A stretch of 64,000 bases of DNA from Phenylobacterium sp. NIBR 498073 (GCF_027286305.1 NZ_CP114599.1:3443001-3507000), one strand, 5' to 3'; counted from the stretch's first letter, positions 32,911 to 41,238 are shown. The notes: a model not told the origin generated them from the sequence alone. Program-made: numbers and translations.

Positions 32911-33804
32911 TCAGTCCGTTACGAATTCCTCGGCCCGGTAGCCCTGGAAGTAGAGCAGCGCGGTCAGATCGGCGCTGTCGACCTTGGCGTCGGCCTGCGC
33001 CGCGACGATCGGCTTGGCGCGGTAGGCGACGCCCAGGCCAGAGGCCTCGATCATCGCCAGGTCGTTGGCCCCGTCGCCGACCGCCAGGGTCTGGGTCATC
33101 TCGATCCCCATGCCGGCCGCCTCTTGCTTCAGAGCCGCCAGCTTGGCCTCGCGGCCCAGGATCGGCTCGCCGACCGTGCCGGTCAGGGCCGCGCCGTCCT
33201 CGTTCAGGGTGTTGGCGCGGTTGGCTGCGAAGCCCGCCGCCTGCGCCACCCGCGAGGTGAAGAAGGTGAAACCGCCCGAGACCAGCACTGCACGGCCGCC
33301 GCCCGCCGACATGGTGCGCACCAGGGTCCGCGCGCCGGGGTTCAGCCGCACGCGCTCGTCATAGGCTCGCTGCAGGTCGCCCAGCGGCAGCCCCTTCAGC
33401 ATCCCGACCCGCTCGCGCAGCGCGCCCTCGAAATCCAGCTCGCCGCGCATGGCCCGCTCGGTGATTTCCGAGACCTTGTCCTTCACGCCGGCGAAGTCGG
33501 CCAGCTCGTCGATGCACTCGACGTTGATGATGGTCGAATCCATGTCCGCCACCAGCAGCCGCTTCCTGCGCCCGTCCCAGGGTTGGGCGCAGGCGTCGAC
33601 GCCGGTTCCGGCCAGGGCCGCCTCGGCCGCCGCGCGAACCGCCGCGACATCGGCGGCTTCGACCAGCAGGTCGAGCGCGCCGGGCCCCAGCGTGCGGGGC
33701 TCCTTGACGCGGGCCTGCACGCCTGCGAGCGCTGGGGCCAGTGTGGCGAGCGCCTTCGCGGCGGCGTCTGAATCGGGACCGACAAGGGTAAGGGCGATCT
33801 GCAT
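32911..33804 (-). CDS. serB: phosphoserine phosphatase SerB
   Basis: 297 residues from the ATG at 33804. An N-terminal ACT-like domain (about 1-70) precedes the HAD core. Nucleophile Asp87 and Asp89 in '[16 protein letters not shown]', the SerB-specific '[18 protein letters not shown]', Ser/Lys motifs in 'LVSGGFTFF' and '[21 protein letters not shown]'. It catalyses the last step of serine synthesis in the cytoplasm. Its start codon shares two bases with that of the divergent miaA gene (catg), so its promoter must lie within miaA. Confidence 0.95.
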   Translation of the reverse strand: MQIALTLVGPDSDAAAKALATLAPALAGVQARVKEPRTLGPGALDLLVEAADVAAVRAAAEAALAGTGVDACAQPWDGRRKRLLVADMDSTIINVECIDELADFAGVKDKVSEITERAMRGELDFEGALRERVGMLKGLPLGDLQRAYDERVRLNPGARTLVRTMSAGGGRAVLVSGGFTFFTSRVAQAAGFAANRANTLNEDGAALTGTVGEPILGREAKLAALKQEAAGMGIEMTQTLAVGDGANDLAMIEASGLGVAYRAKPIVAAQADAKVDSADLTALLYFQGYRAEEFVTD

Positions 33805-34732
33805 GGAGCCCCGCATCTGGCTGATCGCCGGGCCGACCGCAAGCGGCAAGTCCGCCCTGGCCCTGCGCCTGGCGCGCGAAATCGGGGCGGAGATCGTCAA
33901 CGCCGACGCGCTGCAGCTCTACGCCGACCTGCGCCTGCTCACCGCCCGCCCCTCGCCTGAGGAAGAGGCCCAGGCCCCGCACCACCTGTTCGGAACCGTC
34001 GACGCCGCCGAAGGCTGGTCCGTCGGCCGCTGGCTGCGGGCCGCCGTCGCGCTGACCGGCGAGATCGCGGCCCGCGGGCGGGCGACCGTGATCGTCGGCG
34101 GCACCGGCCTCTATTTCCGCGCCCTCACCCATGGCCTGGCCGAGGTGCCCGATACTCCGCCGCAGATCCGGGTCCAGACCGCCGCCGAGTTCGAAGCCAT
34201 GGGCGAGACCGCCTTCCGCCAACGGCTGGCGGGGGCCGACCCGGCCGCCGAGGCGCGTATCTCGCCGGCTGACCGCCAGCGCCTGACCAGAGCCTGGGAG
34301 GTGTTCGCCGCCACCGGGACCTCGCTTAGCGACTGGCAGGCGCGCACCGATCCGGCCATCGCGCCGGGAAGCTGGGCCGGCGTCGCGCTCGATCCGCCGC
34401 GGCAGGCGCTGTTCGACCGCTGCGACGCGCGGCTGCAGATCATGGTCGAGGGCGGGGCGCTGGAAGAGGTGGCCGCCCTCGCCGCCCGCGGGCTCGATCC
34501 CAACCTGCCGGCCATGAAGGCGGTCGGCTATCGCGAGCTGGCCGCCGCGCTCGCGGGCGAGGTCAGCCTCGCGGCAGGTTTGGAGAACGCCCAGCGCGAA
34601 ACCCGCCGATACGCCAAGCGCCAGGCCACCTGGCTGCGCGGTCAGATGGCCGACTGGCCGCGCCTCGACGCCGTCGCCCATGAGGACCAATGGAGGCAGT
34701 TTATTGCGTTACACCCCGCCTTGACGGGCTGA
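33803..34732 (+). CDS. miaA: tRNA dimethylallyltransferase MiaA
   Basis: 309 residues. P-loop GPTASGKS at 10-17 at the very start, '[22 protein letters not shown]' (tRNA/DMAPP site with the Asp-Ala-Leu-Gln variant of DSxQ), '[12 protein letters not shown]', and the C-terminal '[13 protein letters not shown]' and '[16 protein letters not shown]'. It adds the isopentenyl group to A37 of tRNAs reading UNN codons. The ATG at 33803 overlaps the start of divergent serB by two bases; transcription must therefore begin inside serB. The ilvB leader region follows directly. Confidence 0.95.
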   Translation: MEPRIWLIAGPTASGKSALALRLAREIGAEIVNADALQLYADLRLLTARPSPEEEAQAPHHLFGTVDAAEGWSVGRWLRAAVALTGEIAARGRATVIVGGTGLYFRALTHGLAEVPDTPPQIRVQTAAEFEAMGETAFRQRLAGADPAAEARISPADRQRLTRAWEVFAATGTSLSDWQARTDPAIAPGSWAGVALDPPRQALFDRCDARLQIMVEGGALEEVAALAARGLDPNLPAMKAVGYRELAAALAGEVSLAAGLENAQRETRRYAKRQATWLRGQMADWPRLDAVAHEDQWRQFIALHPALTG

Positions 34733-34776
34733 ACGGGGCATGTCATGACCTCGGCGACTTCATTTGGAGAACGCTC

Positions 34777-34821
34777 GTGCGTGAGCTTCTTGTACTCTCT
34801 GTGCGACCTCTCGCGGACTGA
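34777..34821 (+). CDS. ilvB leader peptide
   Basis: A 14-codon frame from GTG, encoding MRELLVLSVRPLAD, with 'ggaga' 6 bases upstream. It has a Leu-Leu-Val-Leu run and in all four Leu and two internal Val codons, as expected for a peptide whose translation senses charged Leu/Val tRNA. The stop codon lies inside the long hairpin at 34805-34845, and a terminator follows at 34854 just before ilvB. The arrangement fits classical attenuation. I recall that attenuation has been proposed for Caulobacter ilvBN. Confidence 0.7.
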   Translation: MRELLVLSVRPLAD

Positions 34822-34845
34822 CCACGTGTCAGACCGCTGAAGGTC
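34805..34845 (+). promoter_or_regulatory. attenuator pause hairpin (ilvB leader)
   Basis: A 41-base imperfect hairpin: gacct-ctc-gcgg-a-ctgac pairs with gtcag-a-ccgc-tga-aggtc, giving three perfect stem blocks (5, 4 and 5 bp) around a 5-base loop. It overlaps the end and stop codon of the leader peptide, so a ribosome completing the peptide would melt it. Its 3' arm contains 'ggtc', which could pair with 'ggcc' of the terminator as an antiterminator (inference). Confidence 0.6.
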
Positions 34846-34853
34846 GCTCGCCC

Positions 34854-34875
34854 AGGCCCCTTGAGGGCCTTTTTT
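34854..34875 (+). terminator. attenuator terminator before ilvB
   Basis: Stem aggccc / gggcct with a 5-base loop, followed by a run of six T. It ends 28 bases before the ilvB start codon, so readthrough is required for expression. It is the terminator arm of the leader attenuator. Confidence 0.8.
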
Positions 34876-34902
34876 ATTGCCGAAAATCAAGGCCTTGCTG
34901 AA

Positions 34903-36699
34903 ATGACAGCCCACCAGACGATAGCTGCCGAAACGACGATTGAGACCCTGACCGGCGCCGAGATCGTGGTCCGCGCCCTCATCGACCAGGGCGTCGAGGT
35001 GCTGTTCGGCTATCCGGGCGGAGCGGTGCTGCCGATCTACGACGCGCTGTTCGAAGAGAAGCGCCTGCAGCACGTGCTGGTCCGCCACGAGCAGGGCGCG
35101 ACCCACATGGCCGAGGGCTACGCCCGCTCGACCGGCAAGCCGGGCGTCGTCCTGGTCACCTCGGGCCCGGGCGCGACCAACGCCATCACCGGCATCGTCG
35201 ACGCCCTGATGGACTCGATCCCGATGGTCGTCTTCACCGGCCAGGTCGCCACCCACCTGATCGGCACCGACGCGTTCCAGGAGTGCGACACGATCGGCAT
35301 CACCCGCCCGATCACCAAGCATAACTACCTGGTCAAGGACGTCGCCGACCTGCCGCGGATCATCCACGAGGCGTTCCACATCGCCACGTCCGGCCGCCCC
35401 GGCCCCGTGGTCATCGACATCCCCAAGGACGTCCAGTTCTCCAAGGGCGTCTACCAGGGCCCGACCGAGGTCACCCACGCGCACAACTACAACCCGCGCA
35501 CCAAGGGCGAGCCGAGCAAGATCGCCGACGCCGTCGCGCTGATCGCCGGCGCCCGCCGCCCGATCCTCTACACCGGCGGCGGCGTCATCAACGCCGGCCC
35601 GCGGGCGGCCGAACTGCTGCGCGAGTTCGCCAAGCTGACCGGCGCGCCGGTGACCTCGACCCTGATGGGCCTGGGCGCCTTCCCGGCCTCGGATCCGGCG
35701 TGGCTGGGCATGGTCGGCATGCACGGCAGCTTCGAAAGCAACAACGCCATGCACGACTGCGACGTCATGGTCGCGATCGGCGCGCGGTTCGACGACCGGG
35801 TGACCGGCCGCCTGGACGCCTTCGCCCCAGGTTCGAAGAAGATCCACATCGACATCGACGCCTCGTCGATCAGCAAGAACGTCCGCGCCGACATCGGCAT
35901 CGTCGGCGACGCCGCCAGCGTGCTGGAGGATCTGATCGCGGCCTGGAAGTCGCGCAACCTCTCGACCGACAAGGCCGCGCTCGACGACTGGTGGCGCCAG
36001 ATCGAAGCCTGGCGCGCCCGCCAGTCGTTCCGCTATCGGCCGGACGCCAAGCTGATCAAGCCGCAGTACGCCATCGAGCGCCTATACGAGCTGACCAAGG
36101 ACCGCGAGACCTACATCACCACCGAGGTCGGCCAACACCAGATGTGGGCGGCCCAGTACTACCACTTCGACCAGCCCAACCGCTGGATGACCTCGGGCGG
36201 CCTAGGCACCATGGGCTACGGCCTGCCGGCTGCGGTCGGCGTGCAGATGGCCCATCCCGACGCCCTGGTCATCGACATCGCCGGCGACGCCTCGGTGCAG
36301 ATGACCATGCAGGAGATCTCGACGGCCATTCAGTACGACCTGCCGATCAAGGTCTTCATCCTGAACAACGAATGGATGGGCATGGTCCGCCAGTGGCAGC
36401 AGCTGCTGCACGGCGAACGCTACAGCCACTCCTATTCGTCGAGCCTGCCGGACTTCGTGAAGATGGCCGAGGCGTTCGGCGGCGTCGGCATCCGCGCCGA
36501 GCATCCGGACGAGCTGGACGACAAGATCCGCGAGATGATCGCCAGCCCCAAGCCGGTGCTGTTCGACTGCCGGGTCACCAAGGAAGAGAATTGCTTCCCG
36601 ATGATCCCGTCCGGCAAGGCCCACAACGAGATGATCATGGCCGAGGAAGCCCGCGACCTCGGCTCGATCATCGACGACGCCGGCAAGCGGCTGGTCTGA
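34903..36699 (+). CDS. ilvB: acetolactate synthase large (catalytic) subunit
   Basis: 598 residues from the ATG at 34903. Thiamine-diphosphate enzyme that condenses two pyruvates, or pyruvate with 2-oxobutyrate, in valine, leucine and isoleucine synthesis. The catalytic Glu63 is in '[15 protein letters not shown]', the FAD-linked middle domain follows, and the diphosphate-binding motif begins G461-D-A-S and ends in '[16 protein letters not shown]'. Controlled by the leader attenuator upstream. The regulatory subunit gene ilvN lies 574 bases downstream, after a gene on the opposite strand, instead of directly following. Confidence 0.96.
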   Translation: MTAHQTIAAETTIETLTGAEIVVRALIDQGVEVLFGYPGGAVLPIYDALFEEKRLQHVLVRHEQGATHMAEGYARSTGKPGVVLVTSGPGATNAITGIVDALMDSIPMVVFTGQVATHLIGTDAFQECDTIGITRPITKHNYLVKDVADLPRIIHEAFHIATSGRPGPVVIDIPKDVQFSKGVYQGPTEVTHAHNYNPRTKGEPSKIADAVALIAGARRPILYTGGGVINAGPRAAELLREFAKLTGAPVTSTLMGLGAFPASDPAWLGMVGMHGSFESNNAMHDCDVMVAIGARFDDRVTGRLDAFAPGSKKIHIDIDASSISKNVRADIGIVGDAASVLEDLIAAWKSRNLSTDKAALDDWWRQIEAWRARQSFRYRPDAKLIKPQYAIERLYELTKDRETYITTEVGQHQMWAAQYYHFDQPNRWMTSGGLGTMGYGLPAAVGVQMAHPDALVIDIAGDASVQMTMQEISTAIQYDLPIKVFILNNEWMGMVRQWQQLLHGERYSHSYSSSLPDFVKMAEAFGGVGIRAEHPDELDDKIREMIASPKPVLFDCRVTKEENCFPMIPSGKAHNEMIMAEEARDLGSIIDDAGKRLV

Positions 36700-36706
36700 C
36701 GAATGC

Positions 36707-36735
36707 GTCGGCGCCGAGGATCGCTCGGCGCCGAC
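36707..36735. terminator. strong bidirectional hairpin between ilvB and NTF2-like pseudogene
   Basis: A perfect 12-bp inverted repeat gtcggcgccgag / ctcggcgccgac with a 5-base loop, filling the gap between two convergent stops. No T-tract on either side. Its placement suggests transcription termination for both genes, which would leave ilvN without readthrough from ilvB. Confidence 0.6.
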
Positions 36736-36739
36736 CGCC

Positions 36740-37089
36740 TCAGCCGTAGAAGAACCGCTCCTCGGCGATCTTGCCGTTCTTGATCGTGTAGACCCCGACC
36801 TCGTCCATCTGGATCCGGTTTCCTTCTGGGTCAGGTCCATCTTGAACCGCACGACGAACTGGTCGCCGTTCACGTAAGGCCCCTCGACCTCCGAGGAATG
36901 CACCTCGTGGGCGTTCGACCACCACTCGCCCTTGCCGCGCGCCGCGTCCTTGCCGCGGATCTGCGCCATGTCTCCGGGCGCGGCCTCGACGCCCAGCACG
37001 TCGTCGGCCCAGTACTTCTCGGCCGCCTCGTCGAACTTGCCGGCCTTGCAGAGGGCGACCAGGTCGTTGGCGATGTCTTGGGTGCTCAT
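36740..37089 (-). pseudogene. NTF2/SnoaL-like protein gene, frameshifted
   Basis: The first frame, starting ATG at 37089, encodes 'MSTQDIANDLVALCKAGKFD' and continues to 'FKMDLTQKETG'. The matching C-terminal part, 'NRIQMDEVGVYTIKNGKIAEERFFYG', is in another frame and ends at 36740. The two join around 36814-36820, where 'aaccgg' is found. Restoring one or seven bases gives a complete protein of about 117 residues typical of the SnoaL-like/NTF2-like fold, with the final 'GKI..E.FFYG' strand. Either a real inactivating deletion between short repeats or a sequencing error. It lies antisense between ilvB and ilvN. Confidence 0.75.
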
Positions 37090-37273
37090 GACTGTCAGCT
37101 CCAGGGATTGGGACAGTCCGCGCGCAGCGCCCAGGCGCGGCGCCCGGCTCACCAACCGCCGTTCCGCGAAAGCAAATCGTTCATAATTTGTTCACGCTCG
37201 CGCCGCAGTCCCGGCTTGCCCCCCGGGCGCGCATGTGACACGTCCTCGACGACCGACGTTTAGAGAGCCCCGC

Positions 37274-37822
37274 ATGTCCGACGCCCAGCCCGCCTCCGTC
37301 TACGATCTCAGCCACGCCGAGGAGGCCGAGAACCTGGCCACCTTCGCGATCCTGGTCGAGAACGAGCCGGGCGTACTGCACCGGCTGGTCGGACTGTTCG
37401 CGGCCCGCGGCTACAACATCGAGAGCCTGACTGTCGCCGAGACCGACCGCCGGGCCCACACCAGCCGGGTCACCATCGTCACCCGTGGCGCCCCGCACGT
37501 GCTCGAGCAGATCGAGGCTCAACTCGAGAAGATGGTCGCCACCCGCCACGTCCAGGACGTGACCCGCGACCCGAACGGCCTGGAGCGCGAGCTGGCCCTG
37601 GTCAAGGTCAAGGGGACCGGCCCAGACCGCGTCGAGGCCCTGCGCATCGCCGACATCTTCCGCGCCAAGGTGCTCGACACCACCATCGACAGCTTCATCT
37701 TCGAACTGACCGGCGTCTCGTCGAAGATCGACAAGTTCGTCGAGCTGATGCGCCCGCTGGGCCTGGTGGAACTGTCGCGCACCGGCGTGCTTTCCATCAC
37801 CAGGGGCCCCGACGCCATGTAG
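37274..37822 (+). CDS. ilvN: acetolactate synthase regulatory subunit
   Basis: 182 residues from the ATG at 37274. ACT domain at about 28-100 with 'TFAILVENEPGVLHRLVGLFAARGYNIESL', the valine-binding segment, then 'RELALVKVKGTG' opening the second domain and 'FELTGVSSKIDKFVELMRPLGLVELSRTG'. It activates IlvB and confers feedback inhibition by valine. It is separated from ilvB by an antisense pseudogene and a strong hairpin, so it probably has its own promoter in 37090-37273; a weak 'cataat' box at 37182-37187 is the best candidate I see. Confidence 0.95.
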   Translation: MSDAQPASVYDLSHAEEAENLATFAILVENEPGVLHRLVGLFAARGYNIESLTVAETDRRAHTSRVTIVTRGAPHVLEQIEAQLEKMVATRHVQDVTRDPNGLERELALVKVKGTGPDRVEALRIADIFRAKVLDTTIDSFIFELTGVSSKIDKFVELMRPLGLVELSRTGVLSITRGPDAM

Positions 37823-37835
37823 GAAGGAGGATCGA

Positions 37836-38726
37836 ATGGTCCGCATCGCCGCGACCGTTCTCATCCTCGCGCTCCTGCCCGCGCCGGCCCTGGCCCAATC
37901 GCCCGGCCAGGCCCCGCAGCCGCCTCACGTCCTCGATTGGCCCTGGCCCGATCCCGACCCGAAGTCGTGGTGGGACGCTGCCCGGCCCAAACCCGACGAA
38001 GCGGCCGACCCGCTCGGCGGCCGTCGCCCAGGCCGGGGCGAGCGGCCGCTGGTCGTCGCCAACGGCTATGATCCCCTGCTCTACCGCCTGTGGGGCCTGC
38101 CGCCGCTGCAGAACCAGCTGCTCCGGTCCGGCGAACTGATCGTCGAGGTCGCGGTGCGGCCGGCGACGTCGGCGCGCCAGACCCTGGTCCGCGCCATCGT
38201 GCGGCGCGACGGAAAGGCCTTCATCCAGGCCCGCGCCGGGCTCGGCTGCTGCGAGCCTGGCATCGCCCGCCGCGTCGGCTTCGACGCCGAGGCGCCCGAC
38301 GGTGCGGCGGCGCGGCTGACCGCGCTGGCCCGGGATCCAATCTGGAATTCTCCGCGCGAGGTGCGGGTGGTCGACAGCGCCGGCGCTGCCGACGCGCTCT
38401 GTGTCGACGGCACCTCCTACGACCTGACCCTGGCCCAGCCCGGCCAGGTGCGCGCCGTCCGCCGCGCCTGCGACAGCGCCGAGATCGGTCAGGCGGCCAA
38501 CGTGCTGGAGACCGTGCTCGGCTTGGCGCTGGGCCACGAGCCGCGCATCGACGTGATCTATCCGGGCGGCGCGAACTACGCGTCGGCGCGCGAGGCCTAT
38601 CGCGACCTGATCGCCGAGGGCGGCGCGTTGAAACCCGCGCCGAACGCCCGCCCCCAGCCGCCGAGCTTTACGGAGCCGCCGCCCGAAGACGAAGCGGCTC
38701 CGCCTCCGCCTAGCGCAGAACGTTGA
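37836..38726 (+). CDS. exported hypothetical protein, Pro-rich ends
   Basis: 296 residues with a signal peptide (about 1-20, cleavage 'ALA-Q') and a strong ribosome site ('aggaaggaggatcga'). After a Pro/Trp-rich segment ('PHVLDWPWPDPDPKSWWDAA') comes a globular domain with a paired 'GLGCCEPG' and further Cys residues in 'ALCVDG' and 'RRACDSA', so disulfides are likely in the periplasm. The tail is Pro/Glu rich. No family recognised. It begins 14 bases after ilvN, and its last 17 bases overlap the convergent aquaporin gene. Confidence 0.78.
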   Translation: MVRIAATVLILALLPAPALAQSPGQAPQPPHVLDWPWPDPDPKSWWDAARPKPDEAADPLGGRRPGRGERPLVVANGYDPLLYRLWGLPPLQNQLLRSGELIVEVAVRPATSARQTLVRAIVRRDGKAFIQARAGLGCCEPGIARRVGFDAEAPDGAAARLTALARDPIWNSPREVRVVDSAGAADALCVDGTSYDLTLAQPGQVRAVRRACDSAEIGQAANVLETVLGLALGHEPRIDVIYPGGANYASAREAYRDLIAEGGALKPAPNARPQPPSFTEPPPEDEAAPPPPSAER

Positions 38727-39363
38727 GGCGGTAGAGCGCCCCGCCGATGATCGCCCCGATCGCCGGAGCGACGAAGAACAGCCAGAGCTGGGCGAGCGCC
38801 TGACCGCCGACCAGCACCGCCGGCCCGAAGCTGCGCGCCGGGTTCACCGAGACGCCGGTGACCTGGATGCCGACGATGTGGATGACGGCCAGCGTGATGC
38901 CGATGGCCAGGCCCGCGAACCCCGCCGGCGCCGCGCTGGAGGTCGAGCCGAGGATCACGATGACGAACAGAGCGGTCATCACCACCTCGAAGATCAACGC
39001 CGCCTGCATGCTGAACTCGCCATTGTAGCCGGGCCCCCAGCCGTTTTGCCCCAGCCCGCCCGCCGTGCCGGCGATGGCCGCCAGGATGCCGGCCCCGACC
39101 AGCGCTCCGAGGAACTGCGCGATCCAGTAAAGCACGAGGTCGCGAGCGTTCATCCGCCCCGCCACGAACGCCGCCAGACTGACCGCCGGATTGACGTGAC
39201 AGCCGGAGATCGCGCCGATCCCGTAGGCCATGGCGACGATCGCGAAGCCGAAGGCCAGGGCGATTCCGAGCTGGCCGACGTGCTCGCCGCCCAGAACCGC
39301 AGCGCCGCACCCGAAGAGCACAAGCGTCAGCGTACCGATGAATTCAGCTACGAACTTCTGCAT
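38710..39363 (-). CDS. aqpZ: aquaporin Z
   Basis: 217 residues from the ATG at 39363, which gives the normal N-terminus; upstream in-frame starts add non-conserved sequence. Six membrane helices plus two half-helices with NPA boxes at 58-60 ('GCHVNPAVS') and 174-176 ('SVNPARS'). The selectivity-filter Arg177 and His162 are present, as in water-selective channels rather than glycerol channels. It allows rapid water flow across the inner membrane. It is convergent with the exported protein gene (17-base overlap). Confidence 0.93.
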   Translation of the reverse strand: MQKFVAEFIGTLTLVLFGCGAAVLGGEHVGQLGIALAFGFAIVAMAYGIGAISGCHVNPAVSLAAFVAGRMNARDLVLYWIAQFLGALVGAGILAAIAGTAGGLGQNGWGPGYNGEFSMQAALIFEVVMTALFVIVILGSTSSAAPAGFAGLAIGITLAVIHIVGIQVTGVSVNPARSFGPAVLVGGQALAQLWLFFVAPAIGAIIGGALYRLNVLR

Positions 39364-39490
39364 GAGATGCCTCCCGTTTGAAACGAGGCTAACCCATGGT
39401 TGAGGCTTGAGATAGCGCCACTCCACGAACATCGTGACGCTCACTCAGAGTTGAGGGGCGGCATGGCTGACCGACAGGAAGCTCGGCTTT

Positions 39491-39517
39491 TAGGTTGCGC
39501 CCCTCGCGTGCAACCTA
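39491..39517. promoter_or_regulatory. inverted repeat upstream of usp gene
   Basis: A perfect 8-bp inverted repeat taggttgc / gcaaccta separated by 11 bases, about 92 bases before the universal stress protein start and about 130 bases before the divergent aquaporin start. The half-site spacing fits a dimeric regulator site or an RNA hairpin. The regulator is unknown. Confidence 0.4.
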
Positions 39518-39608
39518 TGTAGTTTCGCGGAATTGGAACTGCGGATCGCACACGCGAATATTCATTCAGGTCGCAACGAACGCGACCTGCCCCGTACATG
39601 GAGACAAT

Positions 39609-40049
39609 ATGTACAAGCACATCCTCATCTCCACCGACGGCTCCGAAACGGCCCAGAAGGGCGTCGATCAAGGGCTGGCCCTCGCCAAGGCGCTGGGCGC
39701 GCAGGTCACCCTGATCACCGTCACTGAGCCGTTCCCGGTCTATGCCAGCGCCGCCGGCGGCTGGATCCCGCCCGAGATGGGGAACTATGACGAGATCCAG
39801 AAGGAATTCGCTGACCGCGTGCTTGGCGGCGCGAAGGCCGCGGCCGACAAGGCCGGCGTGGCGGCCAAGACCTTGCATGTGCCCAACTCGCCGCCGGCCG
39901 AGGCCATCGTCGAGACCGCCAAGTCGCAAGGCGTCGACGTGATCGTAATGGCCTCGCATGGACGCCGCGGCCTGGGCCGCCTGATCCTGGGCAGTCAAAC
40001 CTCGGAAGTGCTGACCCACGCCTCGGTCCCGGTGCTGGTGGTCCGCTAA
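39609..40049 (+). CDS. universal stress protein UspA family
   Basis: 146 residues, a single Usp domain. Opening strand 'MYKHILISTDGSETAQKGVDQGL' with the ATP-contact Asp10, and the ATP-binding loop G-x2-G-x9-G-(S/T) visible as 'GRRGLGRLILGSQT' near the C-terminus, so it belongs to the nucleotide-binding type. Such proteins support survival under starvation, low oxygen or DNA damage. 'ggaga' precedes the ATG. It stands alone, convergent with yciB, with interleaved stop codons. Confidence 0.93.
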   Translation: MYKHILISTDGSETAQKGVDQGLALAKALGAQVTLITVTEPFPVYASAAGGWIPPEMGNYDEIQKEFADRVLGGAKAAADKAGVAAKTLHVPNSPPAEAIVETAKSQGVDVIVMASHGRRGLGRLILGSQTSEVLTHASVPVLVVR

Positions 40050-40612
40050 ACGCGGACTCCAGCCGCCGTGTTGCGCCGCGCCACCGACCTGAACAGCAGG
40101 TACTGCGCGGCGAACAGCACCAGCTTCGACCCCGGCGCCCACAGCGACATGACGCCGGCGGTCAGCTTCGGGTCGGCCAGCAGGGTGAGGCCGAGGTTGA
40201 GCGCCCCGCTGACGAACATCAGCCCCGCCCAGGCGTATCCCGCCCCGTTCACATAGGACGCCGGGATTCGGCCCTGGGCGACCGGCGGCATGTAGCGGCC
40301 CATCCAGCCGCGTTCGAGCATCGCCGCCCCGATCGCCGCGTAGACGATGGTCGCCTTGAACAGCACGAAGCGCGCATCGTGGGTCATCAGCGTGGCCCCG
40401 CCCATGACCACCACCAGGGCCAACGCCGTCCACTGCATGGCCGCGATCTTGCGCCCGCGCAGTTTCATCACCACGACCTGCGCAACGCCCAGGGCCATGC
40501 CTACGCCGGTGGCGAGCGCGACGTCGCCGCTCGCGGCGAGAATGGCGTAGAAGACCAGGGTCGCGGCCATGTCGATCAGGATCGGGCGGGCAGCGTAGAC
40601 GAGCGGGCTCAC
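40046..40612 (-). CDS. yciB: YciB/IspZ family inner-membrane protein
   Basis: 188 residues with five or so membrane helices. Family pattern visible: 'PILIDMAATLVFYAILAASGD', 'VVVMKLRGRKIAAMQWTALALVVVMGGATL', 'DARFVLFKATIVYAAIGAAMLERGWMGRYMPPV'. The family (septation protein A / YciB) contributes to cell-envelope integrity and division-linked peptidoglycan synthesis, with no proven enzymatic function. It stands alone, between usp (convergent) and the tmRNA gene (divergent). Confidence 0.82.
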   Translation of the reverse strand: MSPLVYAARPILIDMAATLVFYAILAASGDVALATGVGMALGVAQVVVMKLRGRKIAAMQWTALALVVVMGGATLMTHDARFVLFKATIVYAAIGAAMLERGWMGRYMPPVAQGRIPASYVNGAGYAWAGLMFVSGALNLGLTLLADPKLTAGVMSLWAPGSKLVLFAAQYLLFRSVARRNTAAGVRV

Positions 40613-40720
40613 AGGCGGAAACTCCAGGTGTTAAAAGCGTGCGCAAAGCCTAGCGGCCGCGCCGGCCGAACACCGAACCCGCCCGCGCACCGGACGTGGC
40701 GGTTCGCGAAATCGGCCTGT

Positions 40721-40741
40721 CCGTTCGCGCTTCGCGAACGG
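40721..40741. promoter_or_regulatory. hairpin between yciB and ssrA
   Basis: A perfect 9-bp stem ccgttcgcg / cgcgaacgg with a 3-base loop. The 8-bp palindrome ttcgcgaa inside it also occurs alone at 40703-40710. Position suggests an upstream element of yciB or ssrA; function unknown. Confidence 0.35.
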
Positions 40742-40792
40742 TCATCCACCGTTCCGAGGCGGGAAGTTCTTCTAAAACCGGCGCGCGGCCCC

Positions 40793-40798
40793 TATATT
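40793..40798 (+). promoter_or_regulatory. predicted -10 box of ssrA
   Basis: 'tatatt' 7 bases before the first stem of the acceptor piece, in otherwise GC-rich DNA. No convincing -35 box is visible; 'ttcttc' at 40767 is at a longer than ideal spacing. Confidence 0.45.
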
Positions 40799-40804
40799 GG
40801 CGAT

Positions 40805-41108
40805 GTCGGGGTTCGCCCCGACTATGGAGATAAACGCGCACGTAATAAGCGGACTGGACCCGGGTGCGATTCCCGGCGGCTCCACCAATCCTTCCTCGGC
40901 AGTTGTCGCCGGAAGCATGGGGCCGATCAGCATCGACAGACGTCTAAAGGTGTTGCTTTCTCTCGGCTTGGCCCACCGTTTCGGGCTTTAAACTAAATGC
41001 GAACGACAACTTCGCTGAAGAAGTCCGTCTGGCTGCGTAAGCGGTCCGATAGATTTCGACCTAAACTCCTAGTGTCTTAGCAGCGCTAGGCGGGGCCCGG
41101 AGGGGGCC
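40805..41108 (+). ncRNA. ssrA: transfer-messenger RNA, circularly permuted two-piece form
   Basis: The 3' (acceptor) piece comes first, about 40805-40887. It starts with a 'gtcgggg ttc gccccgac' stem, has a T-arm of 5 bp ccggg/cccgg around loop tgcgatt (40860-40876), and ends 'ggctccacca' with an encoded CCA at 40885-40887. A spacer of 31 bases follows. The coding piece begins at 40919 with GGGGCCG, which pairs with CGGCTCC (40877-40883) and puts a G:U at the third pair, the alanine-identity signal. The tag frame is at 40999-41040. Ends are approximate; a hairpin at 41094-41108 probably closes the gene. It rescues stalled ribosomes; this permuted form is typical of alphaproteobacteria. Confidence 0.93.
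40999..41040 (+). other. tmRNA tag-peptide reading frame
   Basis: Resume codon GCG, then frame ANDNFAEEVRLAA and TAA. With the Ala carried by tmRNA itself the tag is AANDNFAEEVRLAA. The Caulobacter crescentus tag as I know it is AANDNFAEEFAVAA, so the SspB-contact part (AANDNFAEE) is identical and only three residues before the final Ala-Ala differ. Confidence 0.9.
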
Positions 41109-41238
41109 TTGCAACAGAACCCCTCCACCTTCACGTCCTACGACCCTGCGATTTGGCGCCGCCTGCGACGAGAGCCGCCTTGCGCGCGCACGCCGAAACG
41201 CTACCCTCCGCCCCACGTTCAGTACCCCCGGAGTTTCG

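Noticed and set aside
40797..40991. A short open frame over the tmRNA acceptor piece
   Set aside because: The region folds as the tRNA-like part of ssrA with an encoded CCA, so the frame is accidental.
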